In this document: positions 62,034 to 64,000 of the stretch, in pieces
How positions within the stretch are numbered: the stretch's first letter is position 1
Layout of the letters: each line of letters begins with the position of its first letter
Made by a program: the position numbers and the translations under genes
NCBI RefSeq assembly: GCF_900269665.1
Contig: NZ_LT985361.1
Coordinates: 856,522 to 920,521, forward strand
Length of the DNA: 64,000 bases
Source of the DNA: Nocardia suismassiliense
GTDB taxonomy: Bacteria; Actinomycetota; Actinomycetes; Mycobacteriales; Mycobacteriaceae
Reading direction: 5' to 3'
Notes under the pieces: model-generated
Told to the model about the DNA's origin: nothing
Database searches by the model: none
The model's input: the letters and a program-made list of their open reading frames with translations, nothing else

Positions 62034-64000
62034 TGTTCGAGAGGTTCACCGACCGCGCGAGGCGTGTCGTTGTCCTGGCCCAAGAAGAGGCCCGGATGCT
62101 CAACCACAACTACATCGGTACCGAGCACATCCTGCTGGGGCTGATTCATGAGGGTGAGGGTGTCGCGGCGAAGTCGCTGGAGTCGCTCGGCATTTCGTTG
62201 GAGGGCGTGCGTAGCCAGGTGGAGGAGATCATCGGGCAGGGCCAGCAGGCTCCGTCGGGTCATATCCCGTTCACCCCGCGGGCCAAGAAAGTGCTGGAGT
62301 TGAGTCTGCGTGAGGCGTTGCAGCTCGGCCATAACTACATCGGTACCGAGCACATCCTGCTCGGGCTCATCCGTGAGGGTGAGGGTGTCGCCGCGCAGGT
62401 GCTGGTCAAGCTCGGCGCTGATTTGAACCGGGTGCGCCAGCAGGTCATCCAGCTGCTGTCGGGATACCAGGGCAAGGAACCGGTCGAATCCGGCTCCCGC
62501 GGTGAGGCGGGTACTCCGTCGACCTCGCTGGTACTCGACCAGTTCGGCCGTAACCTGACCCAGGCCGCCCTGGAGGGCAAGCTCGACCCGGTCATCGGCC
62601 GCTCGAAAGAGATCGAGCGGGTGATGCAGGTGCTGAGCCGGCGCACCAAGAACAACCCGGTACTGATCGGCGAACCCGGTGTCGGTAAGACCGCCGTCGT
62701 CGAAGGCCTCGCCCAAGCCATCGTCAATGGTGAGGTCCCGGAGACGCTGAAGGACAAGCAGCTCTACACCCTCGACCTCGGGTCGTTGGTGGCGGGTAGC
62801 CGTTACCGTGGTGATTTCGAGGAGCGGCTGAAGAAGGTCCTCAAGGAGATCAACACTCGCGGTGACATCATCTTGTTCATCGACGAGCTCCACACCTTGG
62901 TGGGTGCGGGTGCCGCCGAGGGCGCGATCGACGCCGCCTCGATTTTGAAGCCGAAGCTGGCTCGTGGCGAGTTGCAGACCATCGGCGCCACCACTTTGGA
63001 TGAGTACCGCAAGTACATCGAGAAGGACGCCGCGCTGGAGCGCCGGTTCCAGCCGGTCCAGGTCGGTGAGCCGACGGTCGAGCACACCATCAACATTCTC
63101 AAGGGTCTGCGCGACCGTTACGAGGCCCACCATCGGGTCTCGATCACCGATGGCGCACTGGTGGCCGCGGCCACCTTGGCGGATCGTTATATCAATGATC
63201 GGTTCTTGCCGGACAAGGCGATCGACTTGGTCGATGAGGCGGGTGCGCGGATGCGGATCCGTCGGATGACCGCTCCGCCGGATCTGCGTGAGTTCGATGA
63301 CAAGATCGCTGATGCGCGCCGGGAGAAGGAAAGCGCGATCGACGCGCAAGACTTCGAGAAGGCGGCACGGCTGCGGGACAAGGAAAAGCAGCTCGTCGCC
63401 AAGCGTGCTGAGCGGGAGAAGCAGTGGCGTTCCGGTGATCTCGATGTGGTTGCTGAGGTCGATGATGAGCAGATCGCGGAGGTGCTGGCCAACTGGACCG
63501 GTATCCCGGTGTTCAAGCTGACCGAGGAGGGGACCACCCGGCTGCTGCGGATGGAGGATGAGCTGCACAAGCGGATCAGCGGCCAGGAGGATGCGGTCAA
63601 GGCCGTGTCGAAGGCGATCCGCCGCACCCGTGCGGGGTTGAAGGATCCGAAGCGTCCGTCGGGGTCGTTCATCTTCGCCGGACCTTCGGGTGTGGGTAAG
63701 ACCGAGCTGGCGAAGTCGCTGGCGAACTTCCTCTTCGGTGATGATGATGCGCTGATCCAGATCGACATGGGCGAGTTCCATGACCGGTTCACCGCCTCAC
63801 GCCTGTTCGGTGCTCCTCCCGGGTATGTCGGGTATGAGGAGGGTGGGCAGCTGACCGAGAAGGTGCGGCGTAAGCCGTTCTCGGTGGTGTTGTTCGACGA
63901 GATCGAGAAGGCCCATCAGGCGATCTACAACACCCTGCTGCAAGTCCTCGAGGATGGTCGTCTGACCGATGGTCATGGCCGGACCGTGGACTTCAAGAAC
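62034..64000 (+). CDS. clpC1: ATP-dependent Clp protease ATP-binding subunit ClpC1 (partial)
   Basis: The first 655 residues of a ClpC-type AAA+ unfoldase that feeds ClpP1P2; the window end cuts it. Two Clp-N repeats (each with [14 protein letters not shown]) are followed by the first AAA domain ([27 protein letters not shown]), a UVR-like coiled middle segment ([15 protein letters not shown]) and the start of the second AAA domain ([24 protein letters not shown]). The start ATG 62034 follows GAGGGA. It completes the lysS-lsr2-clpC1 order. Confidence 0.97.

Noticed and set aside
61838..63781. Long leftward frame opposite clpC1
   Set aside because: The rightward frame encodes unmistakable ClpC1 and is open to the window end.
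1..64000. CRISPR array, toxin-antitoxin pair, prophage or insertion sequence
   Set aside because: I saw no regularly spaced repeats with spacers, no paired small toxin/antitoxin genes, no phage structural genes and no transposase; only the tRNA fragment hints at mobility.

Overview
The window reads as a chromosomal contig end from a high-GC mycolic-acid actinomycete, most likely Nocardia or a close relative. This rests on dense GC-rich genes, many GTG/TTG starts, and a right half that keeps the Mycobacterium tuberculosis gene order ppa-dacB-zinc metalloprotease-tilS-hpt and ftsH-folE-folP-folB-folK-(DUF3180)-(DUF6779)-(DUF2520)-panC-panD-coaX-lysS-lsr2-clpC1. Genus assignment is inference.

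Layout. 1-110: the contig opens with error-laden Illumina Nextera adapter, not biology. 110-948: no convincing gene, but several palindromes, ending in the 3' part of a threonine-type tRNA (about 948-990). This looks like one end of a tRNA-integrated element. 1-15 kb: small metabolic genes around a three-gene leftward group (LysE-type exporter, 1312-residue Pls/PosA-type synthetase, M1 metallopeptidase) that could make, export and trim a homopoly(amino acid). 14.8-25.3 kb: MarR/EmrB drug-efflux operon, a two-component system, two secreted hydrolases and a large AfsR-type regulator. 25.3-30.4 kb: conserved ppa-hpt block. 30.4-45.2 kb: an accessory block between hpt and ftsH with a cyclase, two tandem membrane-anchored Ser/Thr kinase-like proteins (one a predicted pseudokinase), an amidase, an orphan LysR regulator, an SDR-ALDH pair with a divergent PucR-type regulator, and DUF genes. 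45.7-55.6 kb: ftsH and the translationally coupled folate and pantothenate/CoA genes. 55.7-56.9 kb: a cysteine dioxygenase-rhodanese operon preceded by a Cys-Cys leader peptide and an attenuator-like set of alternating hairpins. 57.1-64 kb: lysS, lsr2, an FHA-HTH protein, a DUF1772 protein, a secreted lipase behind a KstR-type box, and clpC1 cut by the window end.

The most noteworthy systems are the predicted cysteine-responsive leader, the kinase/pseudokinase pair, and the Pls-type poly(amino acid) module with a lysine-like specificity code. All functional statements come from reading the sequence and recalled family knowledge; no database search was run.
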